Shown one piece after another: positions 16,418 to 26,500 of a DNA stretch of 64,000 bases. This DNA is from DASRAJ01 sp035638255 (lineage in GTDB: Bacteria; Bacteroidota; Bacteroidia; Chitinophagales; UBA10324): positions 1 to 64,000 of the forward strand of contig DASRAJ010000108.1 of assembly GCA_035638255.1 (NCBI GenBank). Reading direction: 5' to 3'. A program made the translations under genes and the position numbers. Each line of letters opens with the position of its first letter. Within the stretch, counting starts at the first letter, position 1. Under the pieces are notes generated by a model. It searched no databases. It saw only the letters and a program-made list of their open reading frames with translations, and had not been told where the DNA came from.

Positions 16418-19400
16418 TTAGTCAAGCAATTCCCCCATATAATAGTGCTCCGTCTTGGTCACCTTCCCATTCTTATCATAGTACTTCCATTCACCATGCG
16501 GGTCGTCAAGAAAATAATTCTCGATGCGCTTAATTTTTCCATCATCGTAATAATATTTGCAGGTGCCGTGCTTGTCGGCGTAAACATAATTTTCTTCTGC
16601 GATGAGTTTGCCTGCAGCATTGTATTGCTTCTGCGGACCGTCCTGGAAATTGTTCTTGTAATTACGCTCTTCCACTACTGCACCGGTAGGCGAATAGCGG
16701 ACAAATTTTCCTTCACGCCATCCCGATTTATACTGACCTTCAAACGCTTTTTTCTTGCCGGGAAAATAAGTAGTGATGGTAGCTGTTTCTTTTGCGATGT
16801 CGATGGGCGGGAGAAGATTCCCATCGGGACCGTTATAAGTATAGGAGAGTAAGTTATCATCCTTGTAATTCAACAGGACATACAATGATCCGTCCTCATT
16901 GTAGATCTTCACCGGCCCGTTGCGAACATCATCTTTAAATGTTACCTGTTGTTCTACTTTGCCGGAAGGAAAAAACCAGGTGGTCACGCTGTCAGAATTA
17001 TCATCTTTGAAATGATCCACGGAATAGAGCTTCCCATTTTCATATTTGAATGTCTTGCCCTGTTTGCTGTCTTCATGAAATGTGGTAACGCTTTCAACAT
17101 TGCCGAAGTTATCATACCATTTCCATTCGCCCTCCTGCCAATCGTTTTTATAGGAGCCTTCCGTTGCTGTTTTTCCATTTATATGATAAAACTTTGCCGG
17201 GCCCTGAAGCCACCCGTTTTTCAATGTGATCTCTGAGCGTTTCTTTCCATTAAAAAAAACAGTGTTGACAGGACCGCTGCCGTTCTTCAATTTAACCGTG
17301 TTGATCACCTTGCCGGTAGTGTCAAAGTTAATTACCTCCTGGAGTATTTCATCTTCCTTCACTTCAACGCTGTAGAGCTTGCCAACATCATTGTAGTATT
17401 CCTGCCTGCCGTGCTGAGTGCCGGCGATATAGTATTCTTTCGCAGTTAAAATACCAAGCGGATTGTATGAAAGCCAGGTACCGCTGCGATCACCGTTTTC
17501 ATACCAGCCCTCGGTATGAATTTTTCCATTCTGAAAATACGATTTAAAGTAGCCATCTTCTTTTCCTTTTTTATAAGAGTACTCGTACTCAAGCGTGCCG
17601 TTCCGGAAATAGGATTTATAAGAGCCTTCGTGATCACCCTCATCATTATAGTGCTCTATTTCCTTCAAGGCCCCGTTTGAATAGTATGTTTTCCATTCCC
17701 CTACCTGCTGATCATTCTTAAGCTGACCCTTGAAATAGAGTTGTGCATCAGGATAGTAGGCCGTTACATTACACGTGCCGCGCGTGCGCTCATTCTTAAT
17801 AATTACTCCGCCTTTTTTATCGTAGTAAATTACCTCACTCACCTTGCCACCTTTTGAGATGATTTTCAGCCAGAGTTTTCCGTCGTCATCATTTTCAGTG
17901 TATGATTCTTCAGTTCCGCTGTTGTCAAATTTTGTCTCTGAAAGCAGCGTTCCATCTTCATAATATTTCTTGTCGGAACCCGTGGGTTTTCCGTTATTAT
18001 CAAAGGTTCGCTCTTCGCGCACCTTACCCGATCTGTAATAATATTTCACCGTTCCTACCGGCTGATCATTGACGTATTTTGCTTCGAGGTATTTTTTTCC
18101 GTTTGAAAAATAGGATACGTAGGCCCCCGTGAGCTTGCCATCAGTATAGTTGCTTTCCACATCAATGTTTCCATTACGGAAATAGGTCTTGTAACTGCCA
18201 TCGAGCTTATCATTTTTATAAGTACCTTCTTCCTGCTTGTCGCCATTTTGATTATATACGGTAAATTTTCCGTTGCGCATTCCATTGGAAATTTCGAGTT
18301 GCCGGTTTGGCTGACCCGAAGGATGATATGTTTTCACGGTGCCGGTTACCTGGTGATTTGAATAATTCAATTCCGATTCCAAAGCTCCGCTCCGGTAATA
18401 AGTTTTTAAAGGACCTTGCACCTCGCCTGACTTGAACACATGAGTTTCTTTGAGTGTGCCGTCATCATAATAGAATTTCCACTCACCGTCTTCCTTTCCT
18501 GAATTGTCGAATCCTCCTTCCTTCCACAGGTAATTATTCTCGTGAAAGAAATACCAATAGCCCACATCTTCGGTTCCGTCAGCGTTTGTTTTGCCGATGG
18601 ATACCACTTTTCCGTTCTCAATCCCGTGGGGCAGGTTATAAGGTTTGCCATTTACCATGATGGGATATTGAGCACTGATGTCGCGCATTTTATAAATTAC
18701 GAAGTGAGCGAACTGCTTTAGTTTCTTATCATTCTTTTTATTCCATGCCTGAATATCCGGTTGATTCGCTGCTGCAAGAAAATAATAACTGAATGTTTCA
18801 AAATAACCTTTCTTAAAAAGATCACTATAAAGCGGCACATAGGTTCTCATGCAGAATCCTTTTGCATCGGCTGAAGGCTCTAATTTTTCGCAGAGTACCT
18901 GCAACTGTTTCACAATGTCATAATGCAGTTTCGATTGCGATTTATATCCTTTGTTTAGTGCGATCTTCGATCTGAGAATAGTTTCCTGCTCTGAAAAATC
19001 ATCTTCATCCGGATTTAACGGCAATGTGAAAACGTCGCTGTCACTTTTGTATTCGATCTGCGCTATCTTTTCAAGAAGCCCGATCACATCATTAGCTCTG
19101 CCTGATTCCGGACTCACAAGGAGAAATGTTGACAATCCAAACATGGCAGGCACCATTTGCTGCGCCTGCAAATACATGAGCCCGAGCATGAGATGGCTGC
19201 CGGCATGAAAAGGATTGATCTCGATTGATTTCTGAAAACTATTTACCGCTTCAGGATATTTTTTCAGATTGCGATAGGCGATGCCGAGATTGTAATAAAG
19301 CAAATTCACATTTGGAAATTGCCCGATTCCTTCCATAAACACTTTCACGGCCTCTTCCGGTTTATCTGAAGCATCCAGCGCATTGCCAAGCGAATTGTAG

Positions 19401-19717
19401 AATGTGGCATGATATGCATTCTCCTCCGCTAAAAAGCGCCTGCTGATATTAATGACTGAGTCATAATCGCGATGCCCATAGTAAGAATTAACCAACTCTC
19501 CCATGGCCTCGTAATAATTGGTATCGTTGGCAGGTATAGTGCGCAATTGCTTGATTGCTTCGATATAGTCAGTGTCAATCTGCAGTTGAAGGGACTTGCT
19601 GATTATCTCACCCGAGTTATTGATGAGCGGGTTGTGTGCCTGTGCCAGCAATGATTGATGAAAAATTCCGAAGCATAGCAGTAGCACAACGGTTGTACGA
19701 GTAACTTGCTTTGTCAT
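16418..19717 (-). CDS. Giant TPR plus MORN/YwqK-repeat exported protein
   Basis: A 1099-residue protein with a signal peptide (residues 1-26, ending LLAQ). Residues about 95-200 contain TPR units (YNSLGNALDASDKPEEAVKVF; LYYNLGIAYRNLKKYPEAVNSF). From about residue 385 to the end there are 25-30 tandem repeats of about 23 residues of the form GxWKxYYxNGxLKExxxYxxGxxxG, i.e. the MORN variant annotated as the YwqK family. The YwqK antitoxin label comes from a small Bacillus protein and should not be carried over: this one is secreted, long and has no toxin neighbour. A beta-sheet scaffold at the envelope is likely. There is no T9SS domain. Confidence 0.85.
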   Translation of the reverse strand: MTKQVTRTTVVLLLCFGIFHQSLLAQAHNPLINNSGEIISKSLQLQIDTDYIEAIKQLRTIPANDTNYYEAMGELVNSYYGHRDYDSVINISRRFLAEENAYHATFYNSLGNALDASDKPEEAVKVFMEGIGQFPNVNLLYYNLGIAYRNLKKYPEAVNSFQKSIEINPFHAGSHLMLGLMYLQAQQMVPAMFGLSTFLLVSPESGRANDVIGLLEKIAQIEYKSDSDVFTLPLNPDEDDFSEQETILRSKIALNKGYKSQSKLHYDIVKQLQVLCEKLEPSADAKGFCMRTYVPLYSDLFKKGYFETFSYYFLAAANQPDIQAWNKKNDKKLKQFAHFVIYKMRDISAQYPIMVNGKPYNLPHGIENGKVVSIGKTNADGTEDVGYWYFFHENNYLWKEGGFDNSGKEDGEWKFYYDDGTLKETHVFKSGEVQGPLKTYYRSGALESELNYSNHQVTGTVKTYHPSGQPNRQLEISNGMRNGKFTVYNQNGDKQEEGTYKNDKLDGSYKTYFRNGNIDVESNYTDGKLTGAYVSYFSNGKKYLEAKYVNDQPVGTVKYYYRSGKVREERTFDNNGKPTGSDKKYYEDGTLLSETKFDNSGTEESYTENDDDGKLWLKIISKGGKVSEVIYYDKKGGVIIKNERTRGTCNVTAYYPDAQLYFKGQLKNDQQVGEWKTYYSNGALKEIEHYNDEGDHEGSYKSYFRNGTLEYEYSYKKGKEDGYFKSYFQNGKIHTEGWYENGDRSGTWLSYNPLGILTAKEYYIAGTQHGRQEYYNDVGKLYSVEVKEDEILQEVINFDTTGKVINTVKLKNGSGPVNTVFFNGKKRSEITLKNGWLQGPAKFYHINGKTATEGSYKNDWQEGEWKWYDNFGNVESVTTFHEDSKQGKTFKYENGKLYSVDHFKDDNSDSVTTWFFPSGKVEQQVTFKDDVRNGPVKIYNEDGSLYVLLNYKDDNLLSYTYNGPDGNLLPPIDIAKETATITTYFPGKKKAFEGQYKSGWREGKFVRYSPTGAVVEERNYKNNFQDGPQKQYNAAGKLIAEENYVYADKHGTCKYYYDDGKIKRIENYFLDDPHGEWKYYDKNGKVTKTEHYYMGELLD

Positions 19718-19783
19718 AATGAATGAATCTTTAAGACTGGTTTGTAGGGGGGGCGAAGGTAAAACAATTGAGGAGAGGAAAAA

Positions 19784-19852
19784 TCGTGAGTCGTGAGTCG
19801 TGAGTCGTGAATCGTGAGTCGCGAATCGCGATACGCATATCGCGATTCGCGA
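19784..19852. repeat. Seven TCGTGAG-type heptamers ending in a perfect 15-bp hairpin
   Basis: Seven tandem heptamers (TCGTGAG, TCGTGAG, TCGTGAG, TCGTGAA, TCGTGAG, TCGCGAA, TCGCGAT) fill 19784-19832. The last two form the left arm of a perfect stem: 19819-19833 (TCGCGAATCGCGATA) pairs with 19838-19852 around the loop CGCA. It lies just after the stop of the minus-strand VWA gene, where it could end transcription. A related array lies at 60650-60727. Confidence 0.8.
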
Positions 19853-19855
19853 ATT

Positions 19856-21982
19856 TCAATACCCCCCATTAAATTTCCTGATCCCCCACTCTATCGCAAG
19901 CAGCAGTAATATCGGAATAATGAGCCACCGAAGGTTGATAAGCGGCTCCGTACGGGTGGTACTGTACAACACCGGCTTGATTTCTTCTTTTGATTGAATT
20001 GCCTTTGCAAGTTCATCAAGTTGCGATGGATAAAAAAGCTTGCCTCCTGTTTTTCCACTGAGCAGGTAAAGCAACTGATGATCAGCGCGCATGTTTACAA
20101 ATTCAAGCTGGGTGGGTGTGATGGAGAATGTTCCGGAAGCCGTGAGGTTTTTGTTGTTGTAGCTTGTTCGTGCGAGATATGAATAACTTCCCTGCTGAAA
20201 AAAGCCTGCATTTAGCGTGTAAGTATTTCCTGTCTTGCTGAAGATGAAAGGAAATTCTTTTCCTCCTTCATCTTTGACCGTCATGGTTACATCAGGATCG
20301 TTAATGAGTTCATTCGATTCGTTCAGCAACTCGGCATCAAACACCACCGATTCATTCTCTGAAAAAATCCTGTTACCGGCGCTCTGCATTTCTTTTTCCA
20401 GTCGCACACGAAATTGTCTTTCATCAGGACGAACGGCGAGGTATTGAACCACCGAGGAAATCAGCGCATTGAATGCATCCTGATTTTTGTGCTGCAGGTA
20501 ATCCCACATGCGCCAGCGCCATAAGCCCTCTCCGGCAATCACGCAGGTACGGCCATCGAGGTCTTGCTGAAATAAAATGAGCGGGTATTTTGTAGTGATG
20601 TTCCCGATTTTTTGATTGAACAGAGCAACGGCGCCGGGCGAAGTCCTGTATTCTCCAAACGGAGATTGCAGCGGCGGAAATGCAGTAAGATTTTGTTTGA
20701 CGATGTCAGGAAGATTGAAGAGCGTGAAGTCGCCATTCACAACCGGTAATGCATCAGTAGTTGAATTGTTGTTGCCTTCAATCGAAAGCATTTGCTGTGC
20801 ATTGTTGAACATGCTTACGCTTGTTTGCGCGCCGGCAATAAAGAGGACTGATTTTTTCTCCTGATGAATTTGTTCAAGTAACGATTGAACGGGATGGCCC
20901 TGTGCAGGAAGCTGGTTGAAAATTATGAGCGAGTAATCCTTGATGTTGCCGCTGTAATCACTTCCGATGTTTACATCTACCCGGTAATTCTTTGTCTCTT
21001 CGATTGTTTGTTTCAATGCAGCCACATCAGGATGCGGTGCGTTAGCGAGTATCAAAACTTTCTCCTTTTTCTCTTCCACTTCTACAAAAACATCTTTTGC
21101 GTTGTTCAATTCTGAAGCTTCATTGCTGAGCATTGAAAGAGAAATCCGGTAGTGCTTTAATCCTGCTTCACCTGCCTTCACCAAAAAATCGTTGCTGCCG
21201 CGATCATCATTCCCCTGTATGGAAATTTCTTTTGAGTCGAGAATTTTTTCATTGCCGCCCGATAATTCTTTGAGCGTGATCGCCGCTTTTTCATTCGGAC
21301 AAAATTGTGCGTGCCACTCTGCTTTGATTGGAAAATAGTCTCCAAGAAAAACGGTGCGGTTGTAATAGACATTTGTGAGAATCAAATCGCGCTTCACTGT
21401 AGTATCACCCAGGCCAATGGTGTACACCGGAGCATGCAGTTTTTCATTGAGATAAGCAGGGTTGCTTCCCTCATTGTAGATACCGTCCGTAGCGAGAATG
21501 ACAGCCCCGAGATTTTGATTGGTGTAAATGTTTGCAATTTGATCGAGTGCAGAAGAAATGTTCGTGGTTTTTTCATTGAAAGAAAATTTCAGGCCTTCAT
21601 CAAGGGCCGAACCGAATGAATAGGTTTTCACATCATATTTTTCAGAAAGATTTTTCTCTAAAGAATTTAACTGCTGCACATACTTCAGCGAATCATTTTT
21701 CTTTATAGTCGTTCCCACAGACTGAGAATTATCCTGTAACAAAACCACAATGGGCTTTTCAACTCTGTTGATGTTTGTTCTTATTAGTGGTGAGAGAAGA
21801 AGGAAGGCAAGGAAACTCACAGCAAGAAAACGAAAAGCAGCGAGCAACCACACCCATTTCCTGAATGCTGCTCCGAGTTCTTTAAATTGCTTGTCGCGAT
21901 AGTAAAGAAGGAATGAAGCGAGTGCTCCGAGCAAAATGCAGAGAAGAAAATACCAGGCGGGATATTGAAGGGAAAGTTGCAT
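19856..21982 (-). CDS. Membrane-anchored von Willebrand factor A domain protein
   Basis: A 708-residue protein. ATG 21982 is preferred to an upstream in-frame start at 22042, which would extend the protein into an intergenic repeat. Two N-terminal helices (about residues 8-26 and 40-62) precede a VWA-like domain with the MIDAS-type DNSQS at about residue 81 and a later ATDGIYNEG. A Rossmann-like segment follows (VLILANAPHPDVAALKQTIEE; SLIIFNQLPAQG), then beta-sandwich sequence, and a final C-terminal helix (WLIIPILLLLAIEWGI). The plan is that of Bacteroidota BatA/YegL-like proteins with a glutamine-amidotransferase-like fold. The role is unknown; no MoxR ATPase is adjacent. Confidence 0.78.
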   Translation of the reverse strand: MQLSLQYPAWYFLLCILLGALASFLLYYRDKQFKELGAAFRKWVWLLAAFRFLAVSFLAFLLLSPLIRTNINRVEKPIVVLLQDNSQSVGTTIKKNDSLKYVQQLNSLEKNLSEKYDVKTYSFGSALDEGLKFSFNEKTTNISSALDQIANIYTNQNLGAVILATDGIYNEGSNPAYLNEKLHAPVYTIGLGDTTVKRDLILTNVYYNRTVFLGDYFPIKAEWHAQFCPNEKAAITLKELSGGNEKILDSKEISIQGNDDRGSNDFLVKAGEAGLKHYRISLSMLSNEASELNNAKDVFVEVEEKKEKVLILANAPHPDVAALKQTIEETKNYRVDVNIGSDYSGNIKDYSLIIFNQLPAQGHPVQSLLEQIHQEKKSVLFIAGAQTSVSMFNNAQQMLSIEGNNNSTTDALPVVNGDFTLFNLPDIVKQNLTAFPPLQSPFGEYRTSPGAVALFNQKIGNITTKYPLILFQQDLDGRTCVIAGEGLWRWRMWDYLQHKNQDAFNALISSVVQYLAVRPDERQFRVRLEKEMQSAGNRIFSENESVVFDAELLNESNELINDPDVTMTVKDEGGKEFPFIFSKTGNTYTLNAGFFQQGSYSYLARTSYNNKNLTASGTFSITPTQLEFVNMRADHQLLYLLSGKTGGKLFYPSQLDELAKAIQSKEEIKPVLYSTTRTEPLINLRWLIIPILLLLAIEWGIRKFNGGY

Positions 21983-22002
21983 GAGGGTTAAACGAATTGC
22001 TG

Positions 22003-22051
22003 AATGGCTAAATTGCCAAATGGTGGCGCAAAGAAAAACCATTTAGCCATT
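22003..22051. repeat. AATGGCTAAAT inverted-repeat hairpin, copy 1
   Basis: AATGGCTAAAT at 22003-22013 and its exact reverse complement at 22041-22051 enclose 27 bases. The element lies between fabG and the VWA gene. The same 11-mer pair recurs at 33140-33201 and 58487-58545, with a degenerate form at 34811-34893; the loops are unrelated. Confidence 0.75.
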
Positions 22052-22069
22052 GAGCCTCTTAAGCATTGA

Positions 22070-22816
22070 TTAAGTGTTCAGTCCGCCGCAAACGGAAATC
22101 ACTTGCCCATTCACATAACTCGAAAGATCGCAGGCAAGAAAGAGACAAACATTCGCCACTTCTTCTGTTGATCCATATCTTCCGAGAGGAATATTTTTTT
22201 TGAATTCTTCTTTCATTGTATCACTTAACCCGTGAGTCATTTCTGTTTCAATGAAGCCGGGAGCAATGGCATTGCATCGGATGTTGCGCGAGCCAAGTTC
22301 TTTAGCCAATGATTTTGTGAAACCGATGATTCCTGCTTTTGATGCTGCATAATTTGTTTGTCCTGCATTGCCGGTCATTCCAACAATAGAACTCATATTG
22401 ATGATGGAACCGCCGCGTTGCTTCATCATCGGCTTGCAAACATTCTTTGAAATGTTGAAGACAGATTTGAGATTCGTGGTTATCACTTCATCCCATTGAT
22501 GCTCACTCATGCGAAGAATCAAATTGTCGCGGGTGATGCCGGCGTTGTTTACCACCACATCAATGGTTTGAAATTCCATCAGCACATTCCCGATTAAATG
22601 CTCGGCATCGGCGTACGATGCAGCATTGCTTTTGTAACCGAGTGCTTTCACACCGAGTGAGTGCAGATGGGTCTCAAGTGTCAATGCTTTTTCTGCGGAA
22701 GACAAATAGGTGAATGCAATGTTGGCTCCGTGCTCGGCAAATTTTTTTGCGATGGCTTCACCGATGCCGCGGGAGGCGCCGGTGATGAGGGCAGTTTTTC
22801 CTTCGAGTAGTTTCAT
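22070..22816 (-). CDS. fabG: 3-oxoacyl-[acyl-carrier-protein] reductase
   Basis: A 248-residue classical short-chain dehydrogenase. The cofactor motif TGASRGIG is at residues 12-19, NNAG at 90-93 (VVVNNAGITRDNL), and the catalytic set is S143, Y156, K160 (MSSIVG; TNYAASKAG). The RCNAIAPGFIETEMT segment and the C-terminal NGQVISVCGGLNT are typical of FabG, which reduces 3-oxoacyl-ACP with NADPH in fatty-acid elongation. Length and motifs agree fully with the family. A TATATTTG box (22833-22840) lies 16 nt before the ATG. Confidence 0.93.
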   Translation of the reverse strand: MKLLEGKTALITGASRGIGEAIAKKFAEHGANIAFTYLSSAEKALTLETHLHSLGVKALGYKSNAASYADAEHLIGNVLMEFQTIDVVVNNAGITRDNLILRMSEHQWDEVITTNLKSVFNISKNVCKPMMKQRGGSIINMSSIVGMTGNAGQTNYAASKAGIIGFTKSLAKELGSRNIRCNAIAPGFIETEMTHGLSDTMKEEFKKNIPLGRYGSTEEVANVCLFLACDLSSYVNGQVISVCGGLNT

Positions 22817-22832
22817 AATTTTCTTTATGCGT

Positions 22833-22840
22833 CAAATATA
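22833..22840 (-). promoter_or_regulatory. Candidate -7 box TATATTTG upstream of fabG
   Basis: On the minus strand TATATTTG matches TAnnTTTG, 16 nt upstream of the fabG ATG. No -33 box at the ideal spacing was seen. Confidence 0.4.
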
Positions 22841-22909
22841 GATATGGGATGATAGAATACCTTTTCCAAAAGTTCATCTACAGAGCCCTGCGGAAAACTT
22901 TGGAAAAGG

Positions 22910-23527
22910 TTAAATCAAATTTCGTTCGATTGCGAACTTCACCAGCGAAGCCACATTGGGTTGATTCAATTTCGCCATGAGGTTTTTGCGATGTGACTTC
23001 ACTGTTTCTTCTCCCAGAAAAAGTTTATCAGCAATTTGTTTTGTTGACAATCCTTCGACAACAAGTTTGAGAATTTCTTTTTCGCGCTTCGTGAGGTGAA
23101 TGTCTTTCTGCTCTTTCATTCCTTTCAGGAGCACCTGATTGATTTCAGGATTGAGATACATCCCTCCCTTTTCAATGGTATTAATTGCAGTGAAGAATTC
23201 GTCGCTGTCAGTGTTTTTAAGAATGTAGCCATCAGCTCCACTTTCAATCATTTTGCTCACCGTTGCAAAATCGCCGACCATGCTGAGCACGATGATTTTT
23301 ATTTCCGGTTTTAGTTTCTTGATCGCCGCAGTCGCTTCCATCCCATCCATCACCGGCATGTTCACATCCATCACGATGTAATCGGGTTGTTGATCCTGAA
23401 TAAAATCAACTGCATCTTTTCCATTAAAGCATTGACCGATCACCTCAAATCCTTCATGAGATGAAATGAGCAACCTCATTCCGTCATTTATGATTTTGTG
23501 ATCGTCAACTACTAAAACTTTTCGCAT
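22910..23527 (-). CDS. NarL/FixJ-family response regulator
   Basis: A 205-residue two-domain regulator. The start MRKVLVVDDH at 23527 is used; an upstream in-frame start at 23584 would read through repeat sequence and overlap the kinase gene. The receiver domain (1-120) has acidic D8-D9, phospho-acceptor D54 (VMDVNMP), S82 and K104. The C-terminal LuxR-type helix-turn-helix is at about 140-205 (LTKREKEILKLVVEGLSTKQIADKLF). The gene follows the histidine kinase by 53 bp on the same strand, so they form a two-component pair. Targets are unknown; the divergent T9SS genes at 27271 and 29132 are candidates by position only. Confidence 0.92.
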   Translation of the reverse strand: MRKVLVVDDHKIINDGMRLLISSHEGFEVIGQCFNGKDAVDFIQDQQPDYIVMDVNMPVMDGMEATAAIKKLKPEIKIIVLSMVGDFATVSKMIESGADGYILKNTDSDEFFTAINTIEKGGMYLNPEINQVLLKGMKEQKDIHLTKREKEILKLVVEGLSTKQIADKLFLGEETVKSHRKNLMAKLNQPNVASLVKFAIERNLI

Positions 23528-23555
23528 GAGAAATGGGAATTGGTTTATTGGGTTA

Positions 23556-23573
23556 TCCCGATGAAAATCGGGA
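23556..23573. repeat. Palindrome TCCCGAT-GAAA-ATCGGGA
   Basis: A 7-bp-arm hairpin with a GAAA loop lies between kinase and regulator genes and shares its arms with the 16-mer palindromes at 3550 and 34825. It is flanked by ATTGGTTTATTGGG-type repeat units. Confidence 0.6.
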
Positions 23574-23580
23574 CTTCGTT

Positions 23581-26500
23581 TCACTGCGTTGGGTTATTAG
23601 GAACTTCAACAGTTACACTAATGCCTCTGCCGGGTGCCGTATCCCAAAAAATTTTTCCTCCGGTCAAAGAAACACGGTTCTCAATATTCTTCAGACCAAA
23701 TCCTTTTTCTTTCAATTGTGATTTATCAAATCCTTTTCCATTATCTGAATAAGTGAGAACAAGCATGCCATCACGTTGCAAAAGTTGAATACTGATTTCA
23801 GTGCATTGCGAATGTTTGATTGAATTATTCAGCAGTTCCTGTGTAATCCTGTACAAAGCGAGTTCCGATTTCTTATCGAATCGTTGCACAGAATGATCAA
23901 CATCCAATTCCACTTCAAACATGCCGGTGTGATTAAGACGGTTCACGAGATCATGAACGGCAGCGTGAAAGCCATGCATCTCCAGAGTTTTCGGTGAAAG
24001 ATTCATCAGCAGTGTTCGCAGGTCAGTCATGGCTTCGTTCACGATGGACCTCGCGCTCTCCTGAACTGCCACAGCTTCTTCACTTTTTGTGTCGAGATAT
24101 TTTTCCAGCGTGCTCATGTAAATCTTCAGTGCCGAAATCCTGGTGCCAAAATCATCGTGCAGGTCCTGGGCAATACGCACCCGCTCGTGTTCCTGCGCTT
24201 CGATTTCTGTTCTGAGTTTTTCTTCCTGCTGCTTGCGTAGTCGCTGCACACGGTTTCTGTAAATGAAAAATCCTGCTACAACAAAAATCAAAATCAAGGA
24301 TGGATAAAACCACACATATTGCCAGAGAGGTGGTTTAATGTAAACCGGAACTGACATTCCTTCTTCATTCCACACACCATTATTGTTTGCGGCTTTCACT
24401 CTGAAAACATAATGACCACCATGCAGATTCGTGTAGCTCGCAAAGTTGCGATTGCCGCTGAATACCCAATCGTGATCAACGCCTTCGAGTTGATATGCAT
24501 ATTGGTTCGCATCGGGATCAGTGTAATTGAGAGCCGCAAATTCAAAGGAAAAAAAATTTTTCCTGTAAGAAAGATTGATCTCCTGTTGAAGCAGCAAGCT
24601 GTCTGATGGTTTGTCGAAAATTTTGAAATGGGTGATCGCAATTTCAGGTGAGGCAAGATTGAATTTAATTTCTTCCGGCCTGAAGCGGATGAAGTAACCA
24701 TTTCCACCCGCATAAACGAATCCGTCATGGCCTCTGTAAAAATACCGCTGCACACCTTCACCGGGAATCCCTTCTTTGAAACCGAAAAAGTGAAACTGCT
24801 TTTTCTTGACATCAAAAAATTCCAGTCCGCCGGAAACGATGATCCATAGATTTTCATTCTTGTCTTTCATCAATCCATTCATGTCCGGATGATCGGAAGA
24901 ATAAGAAGTGAATGTTCCACCCAACTTCCCCATGGATGAAGAGTTTAGATCAGGATTAAAAAGAAACAACCCTGTGCTCGACGTTATCCAATAGGTGCCG
25001 TCAGTATTTTCAATCATGTCATAAAGGTTATTAGGGCGGAGTGAAAATGAGCCGGCAGGATTCTGCTCAGCAAACTCTGTTCGAAGAAATGCGGAATCAA
25101 GTAAAATTGTTTTCGATTGAAAGTTTTCTTTTGTCCATAAATTTTTCAATGCCGGTGCGACAGGACAAGAAACGCCTTGCCCCAAGCCCTTCGCAGCGCA
25201 CAATAACCAGCAATTATTTTTTGAGTCAACGAAAACTTTGCGAACGAGGTTTTCCATATTATCAGGAATATTCAGAGTACTCACCATGCCACTCCATGTT
25301 TTCTTATCGAACACACCAACACCATGTCCATAGGGACAAATCCACAACACATCATGATCATTCCAATTTCCTTCTGCCATACTCACGATTCGCGAGGAAG
25401 GAATGTTGAAGAAATTGAAATCATCTTCTTTGCGCTTGTATGAGCAGTTGAATGTTTTGATGGATAAATTTTTCGTGTCAAGAATGAAAGCCGTTTTATT
25501 AGTACCGAGATAAAGAGTGCCTTGATTATCTCTGAAAATTTTTGTGATGCTGAGTTCTTCCTTGTTGTAAGAAAAAGTTTTGCGAATGAATTGATCTGTC
25601 TGACCCACACCCCGGACCGATGCATCGGGAGAGGGCAAGCGCAGGAATTTTCTGATCAATAGCCCTTTGCTGGTAGCGATGTAAAATGAATTTTCATCTT
25701 GAAAAAAATCGTATACCGTTTCATCCTCACCGGCATCGGCAATAATTTTTTTCAGCGGAACCACTTCAAATTGATTGAGCAGCGGATCATAAATATCAAT
25801 ACCGGCATCAGTGCCAACCCACATCCGGTTCGCATTGTCGCGATAAATGCAACGAACAGTGTTGCTGCTTAACGAGCCCGGGTCGCCGAGGTTTTTTTTC
25901 TGATTGAAAATTTCCTTCGTGATGGGATTGAATAGGTAAAGGCCACTATGTCTGCTCCCAAGCCACAGCCATTCCTTTTGGTCCTCATTGATTGAAATGA
26001 TTTCGTCGCCTGAATAGGTAAGGACATCATTCTTGTTCAGTAGGATCGTGCTGATGCCTGCCCCGATTTTATCGGGGGAATTTGTTTTTGCATTGTATTC
26101 ATGCAGTGCATTATCCCATGCTCCGAGCCATACTCGTTTCTTGTTATCTATGAAAATACAGTTGATCGAATTTGCAGGATACGGATACTCCTTAATCGCT
26201 TTTGTGACAGGAAAAGAATCTGTGCGAGCCACTAAAAGAGAAAACGTCAGGGTGCCGAAGTAGGTGTTCCCAATGGAATCTGTTGCTAAATCAAAATATG
26301 AATACGCCTTGTTAGCATACTCTCTGTTGATGCCGCTTATCGTCTGTGATAGAATTTGAAATGTTCCTCTCTTTTTGTCGAATAGATACAATCCGGCCTT
26401 GTCTGTTGCGATCCACAATTTGTCTTCGCCTTTTTGTGCAATTGCATTGATGGAATTCGCAACTGAGCCATCACTTCCACTGATGTGAATATGATATTGC

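Noticed and set aside
16418..19717. Toxin-antitoxin system based on the YwqK label
   Set aside because: The protein is secreted and very long, and there is no toxin-like neighbour.
19784..19852. CRISPR-like or integron attC-like site
   Set aside because: Heptamers are contiguous with no spacers, and there is no attC core or integrase nearby.
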